From NCBI RefSeq assembly GCF_040538665.1, contig NZ_JBEWXT010000001.1:956501-1020500 (forward strand): a DNA stretch of 64,000 nt. Reading direction: 5' to 3'. The notes beneath the pieces were generated by a model. It was given only the letters and a program-made list of their open reading frames with translations. It ran no database searches and was not told the DNA's origin. Position 1 is the stretch's first letter, and the number at the start of each line of letters is the position of its first letter. Below are positions 33,852 to 42,120 of this stretch, piece after piece. A program made the translations under genes and the position numbers. Source of the stretch: Aureibaculum sp. 2308TA14-22 (GTDB lineage Bacteria > Bacteroidota > Bacteroidia > Flavobacteriales > Flavobacteriaceae).

Positions 33852-33859
33852 CAAATATA
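33852..33859 (-). promoter_or_regulatory. -7 promoter box of the acyl-CoA dehydrogenase gene
   Basis: The minus strand reads TATATTTG, 35 nt before the ATG at 33816. The rest of the 286-bp gap to the divergent dehydrogenase gene (33817-34102) shows nothing else recognisable. Confidence 0.45.
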
Positions 33860-34102
33860 CATTTTTTATAAAAATCTTGTTGTATTTTTACGGAATGAAT
33901 AATTTGTAATAAAATCAGAAGTCTAAAATTAAGGTGCAAGACTTCTATTTTGAAAGAAGAACTGGAATAGAAAAATTAACAACCAAACTATATTAATAAT
34001 ATTATGAATCAGTTGTAGCTACATTAATGATGTTTTATTTGAAGAGAAGTAAGTTCTAATCTTGCTTAAAAGATGTTAATGTTTAATTGAATTGTAATAA
34101 GA

Positions 34103-35335
34103 ATGAAAGATTTATTAAAAAAATACGAAGATAAACAGCCAGAAATTGTTTTCCATTGGCAAGATTCAGAAACGGAGGCAGAAGGGTGGACGGTAATAAA
34201 TTCACTTAGAGGTGGAGCAGCTGGAGGTGGTACAAGAATGCGTAAGGGTTTAGACCGAAATGAAGTTTTGTCTTTAGCAAAAACTATGGAAGTCAAATTT
34301 ACGGTTTCTGGCCCAGCCATAGGCGGAGCCAAATCAGGGATTAATTTTGACCCAAACGATATCAGGAAAAGAGGTGTGTTAGAGCGATGGTATAAAGCGG
34401 TTTCACCATTATTAAAACATTATTATGGTACGGGCGGTGATTTGAATGTTGATGAAATTCACGATGTAATTCCACTTACCGAAGAATGTGGTGTTTGGCA
34501 TCCGCAAGAAGGAGTTTTTAATGGACATTTTCAACCCACAGAAGCTGAAAAAATTAATCGAATTGGTCAGTTACGCCATGGAGTTATCAAAGTAATTGAA
34601 GACACAAAATTTACCCCTAAAGTTTCTAGAAAATATACGGTAGCCGATATGATGACTGGTTATGGTGTAGCTGAAGCCGTAAAACATTATTACAATATAT
34701 ATGGTGGAGATATAAAAGGAAAACGAGCTATTGTTCAAGGTTTTGGAAATGTTGGTTCTGCAGCCGCATATTATTTAGATCAATTAGGAGCAAAAATTGT
34801 AGGTATTATTGATAGGAGTGGAGGCGTAATCGATGAAAATGGTTTTAGTAGTGAAGAGGTAAAACAAATGTTCTTGAATAAAAGAGGGAATATGCTGGTG
34901 TCTAAGAAAATGATTCCTTTTGAAGAAATGAACAAACGTATTTGGACTATCCCAGCCGAAATTTTCATTCCAGCAGCAGCTTCAAGATTAGTTACAGAAG
35001 AGCAAATCTCTACAATGATTAAAACAGGATTAGAAGTAATATCGCCTGGAGCAAATGTTCCTTTTGCAGATAAGGAAATTTTCTTTGGTCCTATTATGGA
35101 ATATACTGATAAACAAATAAGTCTATTGCCAGATTTTGTTTCAAATTGTGGAATTGCTCGTGTTTTTGCCTATTTGATGGAGAGTAAAGTGGAACTACCG
35201 ATGCGAGATGAAGCCATTTTTAAAGATACTTCAGATACTATTTATAATGCTTTAGAAAAAATTCATACTTTACATCCTTATAAAACAGATATTTGTAAAA
35301 CTGGATTTGAGATTGCGTTGGAGCAGTTGATTTAA
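34103..35335 (+). CDS. Glu/Leu/Phe/Val dehydrogenase
   Basis: 410 aa. The N-terminal catalytic part has GGAAGGGTRMRKG and the substrate Lys in GGAKSGINFDP; the NAD(P)-binding part starts at KGKRAIVQGFGNVGSAAAYYL. It interconverts 2-oxoacid plus ammonia with an amino acid; glutamate is common but branched-chain or aromatic use is not excluded. The lack of a tightly linked partner and its isolated position (34 nt before nhaD) suggest possible co-transcription with nhaD. Confidence 0.92.
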   Translation: MKDLLKKYEDKQPEIVFHWQDSETEAEGWTVINSLRGGAAGGGTRMRKGLDRNEVLSLAKTMEVKFTVSGPAIGGAKSGINFDPNDIRKRGVLERWYKAVSPLLKHYYGTGGDLNVDEIHDVIPLTEECGVWHPQEGVFNGHFQPTEAEKINRIGQLRHGVIKVIEDTKFTPKVSRKYTVADMMTGYGVAEAVKHYYNIYGGDIKGKRAIVQGFGNVGSAAAYYLDQLGAKIVGIIDRSGGVIDENGFSSEEVKQMFLNKRGNMLVSKKMIPFEEMNKRIWTIPAEIFIPAAASRLVTEEQISTMIKTGLEVISPGANVPFADKEIFFGPIMEYTDKQISLLPDFVSNCGIARVFAYLMESKVELPMRDEAIFKDTSDTIYNALEKIHTLHPYKTDICKTGFEIALEQLI

Positions 35336-35369
35336 TTTTATATATTTAACCCCAACTAAAAATCAAACC

Positions 35370-36755
35370 ATGATCGCAGTAATTATTCTCGTTTTTGTAA
35401 TTGGCTATTTAGCAATTACCTTAGAACATCCTTTAAAATTAGATAAAACCGTACCTGCCTTACTAATGGCAGCCATAATGTGGGCATTGTTGGCTATTGG
35501 TTTTCAGCAAGGGTGGTTTAATGTTGTAGATGGGCACGAAAATGTTTTTGACTTTTTAGGAGGTGGTGATAAGCATCATGCAGAGGAAGGTTTTACAAAC
35601 ATGCTGTTGCATCATTTAGGTAAAACAGCAGAGATTTTAGTATTCCTAATTGGAGCGATGACGATTGTTGAAATTGTTGACTTACATCGTGGGTTTGATG
35701 TGTTAAAAAGCTGGGTAAAAACTAAAAGTAAGAAAAAGTTACTATGGATTTTAGCCATTTTAGCCTTTATTTTATCAGCTATTATAGACAATTTAACGGC
35801 TACTATTGTATTAATAACATTGCTGAGAAAACTAATTCCAGAAAGAACAGATAGGTTATGGTTTGCTGGTATGATTGTAATTGCAGCTAATGCCGGTGGG
35901 GCATGGTCACCTATTGGTGATGTAACTACGACTATGTTGTGGATTGGTAAAAAAGTTTCCGCATTACATTTGGTAGAAAGATTGGTTATACCTTCAATAA
36001 TTTGTATGGTAGTGCCTGTATTTATTGCTACTTTATTACCTGCTTTTAAGGGTAATGTGGAAACAGACACCAATGAGTATAATGAAGAAGATAAAAGTCT
36101 ATTAAGCAGTAGAACCATGTTATTTTTAGGTTTGGGAATGATAGTTTCCGTGCCAATTTTTAAAACAGTAACGCATTTACCCCCTTATTTAGGTATGATG
36201 TTAGCACTTGGTGTTGTTTGGTTGGTGTCAGAGTATATTCATCCTGAAGAGGATTTTACAAACGAACGGAAACATTTGTATTCCGCACACAAGGCATTAT
36301 CCCGTATAGAAATGTCCAGCATACTATTCTTCTTGGGAATTTTAATGGCAGTTGCTGCTTTAGAGGCATTGGTTTACGGAAGTGTAAATATTGATGGAGT
36401 AGAGGTTCAAGTTGGGACACTCAGATACGTGGCAGAAATATTGAACGGTGCCATACCAAATCAGTCAGTCGTAATATTTATTTTAGGGATTTTAAGTGCC
36501 ATAATTGATAATGTACCTTTGGTAGCTGCATCAATGGGTATGTATACAGCACCTATGGATGCAAGTTTGTGGCATTTAATTGCTTATTCAGCAGGAACCG
36601 GAGGAAGTATGTTAATTATCGGATCAGCTGCAGGTGTTGCTGCAATGGGCATGGAAAAGATAGATTTCATATGGTATCTTAAAAAAATAACTTGGTTAGC
36701 GGCCATCGGATTTATAGTCGGTTATTTTGCCTTACTCTTCATGGAGTCCTTGTAA
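35370..36755 (+). CDS. nhaD: NhaD-type sodium/proton antiporter
   Basis: 461 aa with about 12 membrane segments. NhaD-specific stretches include IVEIVDLHRGFDVL, LSAIIDNLTATIVLITLLRKL, IVIAANAGGAWSPIGDVTTTMLW (each an ion-transporter superfamily helix pair with Asp and Thr) and, near the C-terminus, LSAIIDNVPLVAASMGMY and AGTGGSMLIIGSAAGVAAMGME. It exports Na+ in exchange for H+, fitting a marine lifestyle. It ends in a strong terminator. Confidence 0.95.
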   Translation: MIAVIILVFVIGYLAITLEHPLKLDKTVPALLMAAIMWALLAIGFQQGWFNVVDGHENVFDFLGGGDKHHAEEGFTNMLLHHLGKTAEILVFLIGAMTIVEIVDLHRGFDVLKSWVKTKSKKKLLWILAILAFILSAIIDNLTATIVLITLLRKLIPERTDRLWFAGMIVIAANAGGAWSPIGDVTTTMLWIGKKVSALHLVERLVIPSIICMVVPVFIATLLPAFKGNVETDTNEYNEEDKSLLSSRTMLFLGLGMIVSVPIFKTVTHLPPYLGMMLALGVVWLVSEYIHPEEDFTNERKHLYSAHKALSRIEMSSILFFLGILMAVAALEALVYGSVNIDGVEVQVGTLRYVAEILNGAIPNQSVVIFILGILSAIIDNVPLVAASMGMYTAPMDASLWHLIAYSAGTGGSMLIIGSAAGVAAMGMEKIDFIWYLKKITWLAAIGFIVGYFALLFMESL

Positions 36756-36763
36756 AAATATTT

Positions 36764-36790
36764 ATCCCGCCAATTGGCGGGATTTTTTTT
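36764..36790 (+). terminator. Rho-independent terminator after nhaD
   Basis: ATCCCGCC (36764-36771), loop AATT, GGCGGGAT (36776-36783), then a run of T to 36790. Confidence 0.92.
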
Positions 36791-36858
36791 ATTAATCAAA
36801 CAATTTTTGCTAAAATAATTCGTTTACTATCTATTATCCCTTAAACTACTATTATTAT

Positions 36859-37560
36859 ATGTTATTCTCAATCCAACAAGGTGTTGATACTGCTCAAGAA
36901 AATTTAGATGAACTTATTCCAGATGAAAAAACGTTATCCATTTATGATCTCATTATGGAAGGTGGCCTGGGTGGTCAAATTATTATTGCCATTTTAGTCG
37001 TTTTACTTGCAGTTGCACTCTACATTTATTTTGAACGCTATTTAGCGATAAAAGCTGCTTCAAAAATTGATAAAAACTTCATGAACCAGATTAGAGACCA
37101 TGTCTCTAACGGAAAATTAGAAGCTGCTAAAATACTTTGTGCTCAAGCTAAATCACCTGCTGCAAGGTTGATTGAAAAGGGCGTTTCACGTATCGGAAAA
37201 CCTTTGGAGGATATTAATACAGCTATTGAAAACGCTGGTAAACTTGAAATTTATAAATTAGAAAGGAATGTAAGTGTAATAGCAACTATTGCAGGAGCCG
37301 CACCTATGATTGGTTTCTTGGGTACAGTTATTGGAATGATTGTTGCGATACATGAAATAGCTAATTCAGGTGGGCAAATTGATATTAAAATGTTGTCTGA
37401 CGGATTATATACAGCCATGACAACAACCGTTGCCGGATTAATTGTTGGTATTATAGCGTACATTGCATATAACCATTTGGTGGTGAGAACCAATAAAGTG
37501 GTTTATCAAATGGAAGCACAGTCAGTTGATTTCTTAGACCTTTTAAATGAACCTGCATAA
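36859..37560 (+). CDS. exbB: MotA/TolQ/ExbB proton channel family protein
   Basis: 233 aa. Three membrane segments: one at about residues 35-57, then the pair at about 140-160 (VIATIAGAAPMIGFLGTVIGMI) and 180-200 (LYTAMTTTVAGLIVGIIAYIAY). The conserved Pro and Gly/Thr pattern in the second and third helices lines the proton channel. With ExbD and a TonB-like protein (next two genes, 2 and 1 nt apart) it couples the proton gradient to outer-membrane transport. The first ATG is used; no earlier start is available. Confidence 0.93.
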   Translation: MLFSIQQGVDTAQENLDELIPDEKTLSIYDLIMEGGLGGQIIIAILVVLLAVALYIYFERYLAIKAASKIDKNFMNQIRDHVSNGKLEAAKILCAQAKSPAARLIEKGVSRIGKPLEDINTAIENAGKLEIYKLERNVSVIATIAGAAPMIGFLGTVIGMIVAIHEIANSGGQIDIKMLSDGLYTAMTTTVAGLIVGIIAYIAYNHLVVRTNKVVYQMEAQSVDFLDLLNEPA

Positions 37561-37562
37561 AG

Positions 37563-37955
37563 ATGAATTTTAGAGGTAGAAATAAAGTAAGTCCAGAGTT
37601 TAATATGTCATCAATGACAGATATTGTATTTTTGTTATTGATATTTTTTATGTTAACATCAACGTTGGTTACCGTAAATGCCTTAGATATTTTATTGCCA
37701 AAGGCAGAAGGGAAAACAGAAAATAATAAATCTGTTGCCATAAGTATTACTAAAGGATTAGATTTTTATGTGGATAGAAAAAAAGTAGGTGAGAACGAAA
37801 TTGAGCAAAATTTGGCTTCATTACTTTCTCAACAAGAAAACCCGACAATAGTCTTACGTGCAGAAGAAGGTGTGCCTATTGAGAAAGCGGTAAGTATTAT
37901 GGATATTGCAAATAGAAATAAATACAAAGTAATTTTAGCGGTAAGACCGAATTAA
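37563..37955 (+). CDS. exbD: ExbD/TolR family biopolymer transport protein
   Basis: 130 aa. A single N-terminal membrane helix with the essential Asp in the segment NMSSMTDIVFLLLIFFMLTS (residues about 14-33), then a small periplasmic domain ending in IANRNKYKVILAVRP. It forms the energising complex with ExbB. Start codon 2 nt after the ExbB stop. Confidence 0.95.
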   Translation: MNFRGRNKVSPEFNMSSMTDIVFLLLIFFMLTSTLVTVNALDILLPKAEGKTENNKSVAISITKGLDFYVDRKKVGENEIEQNLASLLSQQENPTIVLRAEEGVPIEKAVSIMDIANRNKYKVILAVRPN

Positions 37956-37956
37956 A

Positions 37957-38925
37957 ATGGAACTTTTAGATACAGAATACAAACGAAAATCAGCAGTATT
38001 AACGAGCATCATAATGGCGTTGATACTGTTTTTGATTTTTACTTTTGGATTAAAATATTTAGATCCGCCAGAAGAGTATGGCATTGCTGTAAATTTTGGC
38101 ACTTCAAATGTAGGTAGTGGCAACACGCAATCAGAACCCGCACCAGCATCTTCTGAACCCCAAGAGCAAGTTGAAGAAGTAGAACAAGAACAAGTGGAGG
38201 AAGTAGTTGAAGAAGTTCAAGAAACCCCAACAGAGCCGGTTTCTACACCTACAAAAGCGGAAGACGTTATCACAAACGATAATGTAGAAACTATCAAAAT
38301 AAACAAACAAAAAGAAGCAAAACGTAAAGCGGAAGAAGCTCAAAAGAGAATAGAAGAAGCGGAGCGGAAAGCCGAAAGAGAAGCCAAGTTAAAAGCTGAT
38401 CGAATAAAAAAACAAAAAGCTGCTGAAAAAGCTGCTAGGGATGCAAAAGCTGCAAAGGAAGCAAAAGAAAAAGCAGATAAAAGAAAAGGGATTGACAATT
38501 TATTGGGAGGACTCAATAAAGGTAATAGTAAAGGAAACGGGACTGGAGGAACTGGTAACGGAGGTGATGGTGATGATAATGGGTCTGGTGATAAAGGCTC
38601 TTTAGATGGTAACCCATATGGAAATTCTTATTATGGCTCAGGAAGTGGCAGTGGTGGAGGTTATGGTTTAAATGGTAGAAACTTGACCAAATCTGGACAA
38701 GGATTTAAACAAGATTGTAATGAGTATGGTAAAGTTGTTGTCCGTATTGAAGTAGATAAAAATGGAAGAGTGATAAAAGCTACACCAGGAGTTAAAGGTT
38801 CTACAAATACCGACCCATGTTTGTTAGCTCCAGCAAAGAAATCGGCCATGTCATTCAGATGGAATGCTGACTCTAAGGCTCCAACAAAACAGATTGGATT
38901 TGTTATTGTTAGTTTCAATAAGTAG
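37957..38925 (+). CDS. TonB/TolA-like energy transducer
   Basis: 322 aa. One membrane helix (about residues 15-32), then a low-complexity periplasmic stalk: a Glu/Val/Gln-rich part (about 50-85), an Ala/Lys/Glu helical part (about 105-170) like TolA, and a Gly-rich part (about 180-235). The C-terminus (YGKVVVRIEVDKNGRVIKAT to QIGFVIVSFNK) resembles the TonB C-terminal fold, with two Cys (about 250 and 290) that could form a disulfide. It would transmit energy from ExbB/ExbD to outer-membrane receptors. Confidence 0.85.
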   Translation: MELLDTEYKRKSAVLTSIIMALILFLIFTFGLKYLDPPEEYGIAVNFGTSNVGSGNTQSEPAPASSEPQEQVEEVEQEQVEEVVEEVQETPTEPVSTPTKAEDVITNDNVETIKINKQKEAKRKAEEAQKRIEEAERKAEREAKLKADRIKKQKAAEKAARDAKAAKEAKEKADKRKGIDNLLGGLNKGNSKGNGTGGTGNGGDGDDNGSGDKGSLDGNPYGNSYYGSGSGSGGGYGLNGRNLTKSGQGFKQDCNEYGKVVVRIEVDKNGRVIKATPGVKGSTNTDPCLLAPAKKSAMSFRWNADSKAPTKQIGFVIVSFNK

Positions 38926-38932
38926 TTTTTTA

Positions 38933-40150
38933 ATGACTTACAAAGCAACTTTAGATTGGATGTTTGCTCAGCTTCCAATGTATCAGTGTCAAGGCAAAAC
39001 TGCATTTAAAAAAGATTTAACCAATATTTTGGCTTTTGCCGAAAATCTTAACAATCCACATCAAAAATTTAAGAGTGTTCATATAGCAGGCACTAACGGA
39101 AAAGGTTCAACTAGTCATATGATTGCTTCGGTTTTACAAGAAGCTGGATATAATGTTGGATTGTATACTTCACCACATCTTAAAGATTTTAGAGAACGTA
39201 TTAAAGTTAATGGTAAATGTATCTCTAAAAAGAAGGTTGTTCAGTTTATATCGGAAAATAAAACTTTCTTAGAACAACAAAAATTATCATTTTTTGAAAT
39301 GACTGTTGGTATGGCATTTGATTATTTTGCCAAGCAAAAAGTTGATATTGCTATTATTGAAGTTGGTCTTGGCGGGAGGTTGGATTCTACTAACATTATT
39401 AAACCCGAAGTTTCAGTAATTACCAATATCGGTTTCGACCACACACAAATGCTTGGTAATACCTTGCAAGAAATTGCCCATGAAAAAGCAGGCATAATCA
39501 AAGAAAACACTCCTGTCGTTATAAGTGAAAGACAGGAAGAAATACAGAATATTTTTTTAAAAAAAGCAGACGAATTGAATGCATCAATTTGTTTTACTGA
39601 AGATGAAATTCTTGAAACGTATAAGACGGATTTATTAGGATCTTACCAACTAAAAAATTGCAACGCCGCTGTCAAGACTCTAAATATTTTAAAAACCAAA
39701 GGATTTGACGTTTCAAGAAGTAATATAAAAAAAGGATTACAACAGGTAGTCAAAAATACAGGCTTGTTGGGTAGGTGGCAAATCTTAAGTCAAGAACCAT
39801 TGATTATTTGTGACACGGCACACAATAGAGAAGGCTTAACGTATGTAATAAAACAGTTGCACGAGCAAAAATTTGATAATTTACATATTGTTATTGGAAC
39901 GGTCAACGATAAGGACTTAAACAGTGTTTTGCCGTTATTTCCTAAAAAAGCTACCTATTATTTTTGTAAGCCTGATGTTATACGAGGTTTGGATGCAGAA
40001 AAATTACAAAAGAAAGCCAGTAACTGTCATCTTATTGGAGCTACATACAGCTCGGTAAAAGAAGCTTTTCAAAGTGCAAAGAATGAAGCAAAAACCAATG
40101 ATTTAATTTTTGTTGGAGGTAGTACTTTTGTAGTTGCTGAAGTAGTTTAA
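38933..40150 (+). CDS. folC: Bifunctional folylpolyglutamate/dihydrofolate synthase
   Basis: 405 aa from the ATG at 38933 (MTYKATLDWMFAQLPMYQ); the reading frame extends 23 codons upstream through the TonB 3' end and was not used. The Mur-ligase P-loop HIAGTNGKGSTSHMIASVLQ, the TSPHL stretch, DYFAKQKVDIAIIEVGLGGRLDSTN and the C-terminal ICDTAHNREGL are all characteristic. It adds glutamates to folates and converts dihydropteroate to dihydrofolate. It sits 7 nt after the TonB-like gene and so is probably read from the same mRNA. Confidence 0.93.
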   Translation: MTYKATLDWMFAQLPMYQCQGKTAFKKDLTNILAFAENLNNPHQKFKSVHIAGTNGKGSTSHMIASVLQEAGYNVGLYTSPHLKDFRERIKVNGKCISKKKVVQFISENKTFLEQQKLSFFEMTVGMAFDYFAKQKVDIAIIEVGLGGRLDSTNIIKPEVSVITNIGFDHTQMLGNTLQEIAHEKAGIIKENTPVVISERQEEIQNIFLKKADELNASICFTEDEILETYKTDLLGSYQLKNCNAAVKTLNILKTKGFDVSRSNIKKGLQQVVKNTGLLGRWQILSQEPLIICDTAHNREGLTYVIKQLHEQKFDNLHIVIGTVNDKDLNSVLPLFPKKATYYFCKPDVIRGLDAEKLQKKASNCHLIGATYSSVKEAFQSAKNEAKTNDLIFVGGSTFVVAEVV

Positions 40151-40178
40151 TAGTTGGAAAATATTTTATTAAAAAACC

Positions 40179-40209
40179 TTTGCGATAATGAAAAACTAAT
40201 TTATATTTG
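40179..40209 (+). promoter_or_regulatory. Two-box promoter of the tRNA-Val locus
   Basis: TTTG (40179-40182), exactly 19 nt, then TATATTTG (40202-40209). The distance from its last G to the tRNA-like remnant at 40221 is 12 nt, the same as that between the second tRNA's -7 box and that tRNA. The promoter therefore seems placed for the remnant rather than for the intact tRNA 71 nt away. Confidence 0.75.
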
Positions 40210-40220
40210 CATCCGCTTTA

Positions 40221-40261
40221 GGGCAATTAGCTCATCCCGATAGTTATCGTGAGGTTCAGAG
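40221..40261 (+). pseudogene. tRNA-Val 5'-half remnant interrupted by a palindromic repeat
   Basis: GGGCAATTAGCTCA (40221-40234) and GGTTCAGAG (40253-40261) are identical to the first 26 nt of the intact tRNA at 40280, except that the three bases between (GTT) are replaced by an 18-nt copy, with two changes, of the dispersed palindrome (40235-40252). No 3' half follows. Confidence 0.8.
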
Positions 40262-40279
40262 TTCAAAAGTAATGCAATG

Positions 40280-40354
40280 GGGCAATTAGCTCAGTTGGTT
40301 CAGAGCACCTCGTTTACACCGAGGGGGTCGGGGGTTCGAATCCCTCATTGCCCA
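40280..40354 (+). tRNA. tRNA-Val (anticodon UAC)
   Basis: 75 nt. Acceptor stem GGGCAAT (40280-40286) pairs with ATTGCCC (40347-40353); D-arm with GCTC/GAGC; anticodon stem CCTCG/CGAGG with loop TTTACAC, anticodon TAC; T-arm GGGGGTTCGAATCCCTC. Discriminator base A at 40354; no encoded CCA. It is followed by a terminator. Confidence 0.96.
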
Positions 40355-40364
40355 CATCAATCAC

Positions 40365-40397
40365 AATCCCGATACAATTTCTTGTATTGGGATTTTT
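40365..40397 (+). terminator. Terminator after tRNA-Val(UAC)
   Basis: AATCCCGATACAA (40365-40377) pairs with TTGTATTGGGATT (40382-40394), with one G-T pair, loop TTTC, followed by T-rich sequence. Confidence 0.85.
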
Positions 40398-40489
40398 ATT
40401 TTCGCATAACAAAGTTCGCTTTTGTTTAAATTAAAACTTTTATGCGAATTTTCTCCATTGAAAGATATATTAAAGACAAAATAAATCTT

Positions 40490-40497
40490 TAAATTTG
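40490..40497 (+). promoter_or_regulatory. -7 promoter box of tRNA-Val(GAC)
   Basis: TAAATTTG fits TAnnTTTG and ends 12 nt before the tRNA; -33 box not clear. Shows that this tRNA can be made separately from the first. Confidence 0.5.
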
Positions 40498-40508
40498 AAT
40501 AGTAATTT

Positions 40509-40583
40509 GGGTCATTAACTCAGTTGGTTCAGAGTGTTACCTTGACAGGGTAGAAGTCACTGGTTCGAATCCAGTATGACCCA
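40509..40583 (+). tRNA. tRNA-Val (anticodon GAC)
   Basis: 75 nt. Acceptor GGGTCAT (40509-40515) pairs with ATGACCC (40576-40582); D-arm with CTC/GAG; anticodon stem TTACC/GGTAG with loop TTGACAG, anticodon GAC; T-arm CTGGTTCGAATCCAG. Discriminator A; no encoded CCA. Together with the first tRNA it covers all valine codons. Confidence 0.96.
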
Positions 40584-40585
40584 CA

Positions 40586-40619
40586 TTGTATGCAATACAA
40601 ATTCGATTATGTATATTTG
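40586..40619 (+). promoter_or_regulatory. Promoter of the PD40 lipoprotein gene
   Basis: TTG (40586-40588), 23 nt, then TATATTTG (40612-40619), 20 nt before the ATG at 40639. The spacer is at the upper end of what the consensus allows. Confidence 0.5.
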
Positions 40620-40638
40620 TTGATATGACATTACATAA

Positions 40639-41538
40639 ATGAATCAATCAACTAAAATACTTTTATTTCTAATTGTAAGTCATCTGTTAAGTTGTGGTTC
40701 TTCTAAATCAGATTTGCAATATATAGATAAAAACAAACCATCTTTAACTGCAAAAGTATTTGCACCAAATTTTATTTCTAAGGAAGATGAGTCTGAATTT
40801 GGGTCTGTTTTTTCAAAAGATGGCACCGAATTTTATTATGCTGTTGATACACACGGAAAGGCAGAAATAAGATACTCCAAGCTTGAAGGTGAAAAATGGA
40901 CTATACCAATTACCATAATTTCCGACGAAAAATATGGCTATAACGATCCGTTTTTATCTCCCAGTGAAAATGAACTGTTCTATATTTCTGATATGCCTAG
41001 AAATGAGTTAGACACTATAAAAGATATTGACATTTGGTATTCAAAAAAAATAAATAATAAATGGTCTAAGCCCATCAATGCAGGTGATTTGATTAATTCT
41101 GATAAGAACGAGTATTATATTTCATTTACGTCAAATGGTAAAATGTATTTTGCCTCAAATAAAAATGCGGCTGTAGGTAGAAATCATGATTTTGATATTT
41201 ATACTGCTACAAGAAAAGACAAAGTATTTGATAAACCACTAAAATTAAGCGATTCTGTTAATACAAAAAGATATGAAGGTGATGTGTTTGTTTCGCCGGA
41301 TGAATCATATTTGATAGTTTCATCTGCACGTAGGGAAGGGTTAGGTAAAGGAGATTTGTACATTAGTTTTAACAATAAAGATGGTGTTTGGAGCAAAGCC
41401 AAAAATATGGGCGAGGTTGTAAATACTAGCGGTCATGAGATTTGCCCATTCGTTACGCATGACGGAAAGTATTTGTTTTATACGAGCAATCAAGATATTT
41501 ATTGGATAAGTACTAAAATATTTAACAATTTTAAGTAG
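40639..41538 (+). CDS. PD40 (TolB-like propeller) repeat lipoprotein
   Basis: 299 aa. Lipoprotein signal MNQSTKILLFLIVSHLLSCG (Cys19). The body has several repeats of the PD40 kind: SVFSKDGTEFYYAVDTHGK, PFLSPSENELFYISDMPRN, SFTSNGKMYFASNKNA, VFVSPDESYLIVSSARR, PFVTHDGKYLFYTSNQD, so it forms a beta-propeller outside the cytoplasm. Its role is unknown: propellers of this kind bind peptides, sugars or partner proteins. It is the first gene after the tRNA pair and is followed by a VOC-type gene after 15 nt. Confidence 0.85.
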   Translation: MNQSTKILLFLIVSHLLSCGSSKSDLQYIDKNKPSLTAKVFAPNFISKEDESEFGSVFSKDGTEFYYAVDTHGKAEIRYSKLEGEKWTIPITIISDEKYGYNDPFLSPSENELFYISDMPRNELDTIKDIDIWYSKKINNKWSKPINAGDLINSDKNEYYISFTSNGKMYFASNKNAAVGRNHDFDIYTATRKDKVFDKPLKLSDSVNTKRYEGDVFVSPDESYLIVSSARREGLGKGDLYISFNNKDGVWSKAKNMGEVVNTSGHEICPFVTHDGKYLFYTSNQDIYWISTKIFNNFK

Positions 41539-41553
41539 TATAAAAAAGTGATT

Positions 41554-41928
41554 ATGAAAACTAAACTTTTTGAAGTTATACCTGTATTACCAAGTTCAGA
41601 TATTGATAGAGATGTGACTTGGTATAAGCAGCAGGTAGGTTTTGAACCACTTTATAAAGACAATATGTATGCTATATTAAAACGAGAAAATATAACTATT
41701 CATCTGCAATGGCATGCTGATACTGTAGATGATCCACTATTAGGTGGTTCAGTTATAAGAATAGCTGTAAAAAATATTGAATCTATTTTTCAAGAATTTG
41801 TAAAAAGAGGGACGGTATCAGTCGATAAACTTCGCGAAAATACAGACTGGAATACTAATGAATTTGGTTTTTACGATTTAAATAAAAATGCCGTATTTAT
41901 TTTTGAAGTTGTAAAGAAGATTAGTTAA
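41554..41928 (+). CDS. VOC (glyoxalase/bleomycin-resistance) family protein
   Basis: 124 aa from the ATG at 41554; a GTG two codons upstream (41548) is possible. LFEVIPVLPSSDIDRDVTWYKQQVGFEP is the opening strand-helix of the fold (given in part), with HLQWHAD in the middle and EFGFYDLNKNAVFIFEV at the end. Resembles bleomycin-resistance-type binding proteins. Fifteen nucleotides separate it from the PD40 lipoprotein gene, suggesting one transcript. The 192 nt after it (41929-42120) hold no recognisable feature. Confidence 0.8.
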   Translation: MKTKLFEVIPVLPSSDIDRDVTWYKQQVGFEPLYKDNMYAILKRENITIHLQWHADTVDDPLLGGSVIRIAVKNIESIFQEFVKRGTVSVDKLRENTDWNTNEFGFYDLNKNAVFIFEVVKKIS

Positions 41929-42120
41929 AATCAAATCTTCTTTTTGGACTTACTCTAATAATTCTGTAAATGATTTTTAATATGCATTTTAATTTGTAGT
42001 AAAGTTACTATAGAAGAACTTGTATGTTACATTTAAAGAATTAATAGAAGTACTTTTTTTGCCGAAATTTAAATTTTATCACCTATTTTGTATATTTTTA
42101 CAAAAATCAATATACAATAA

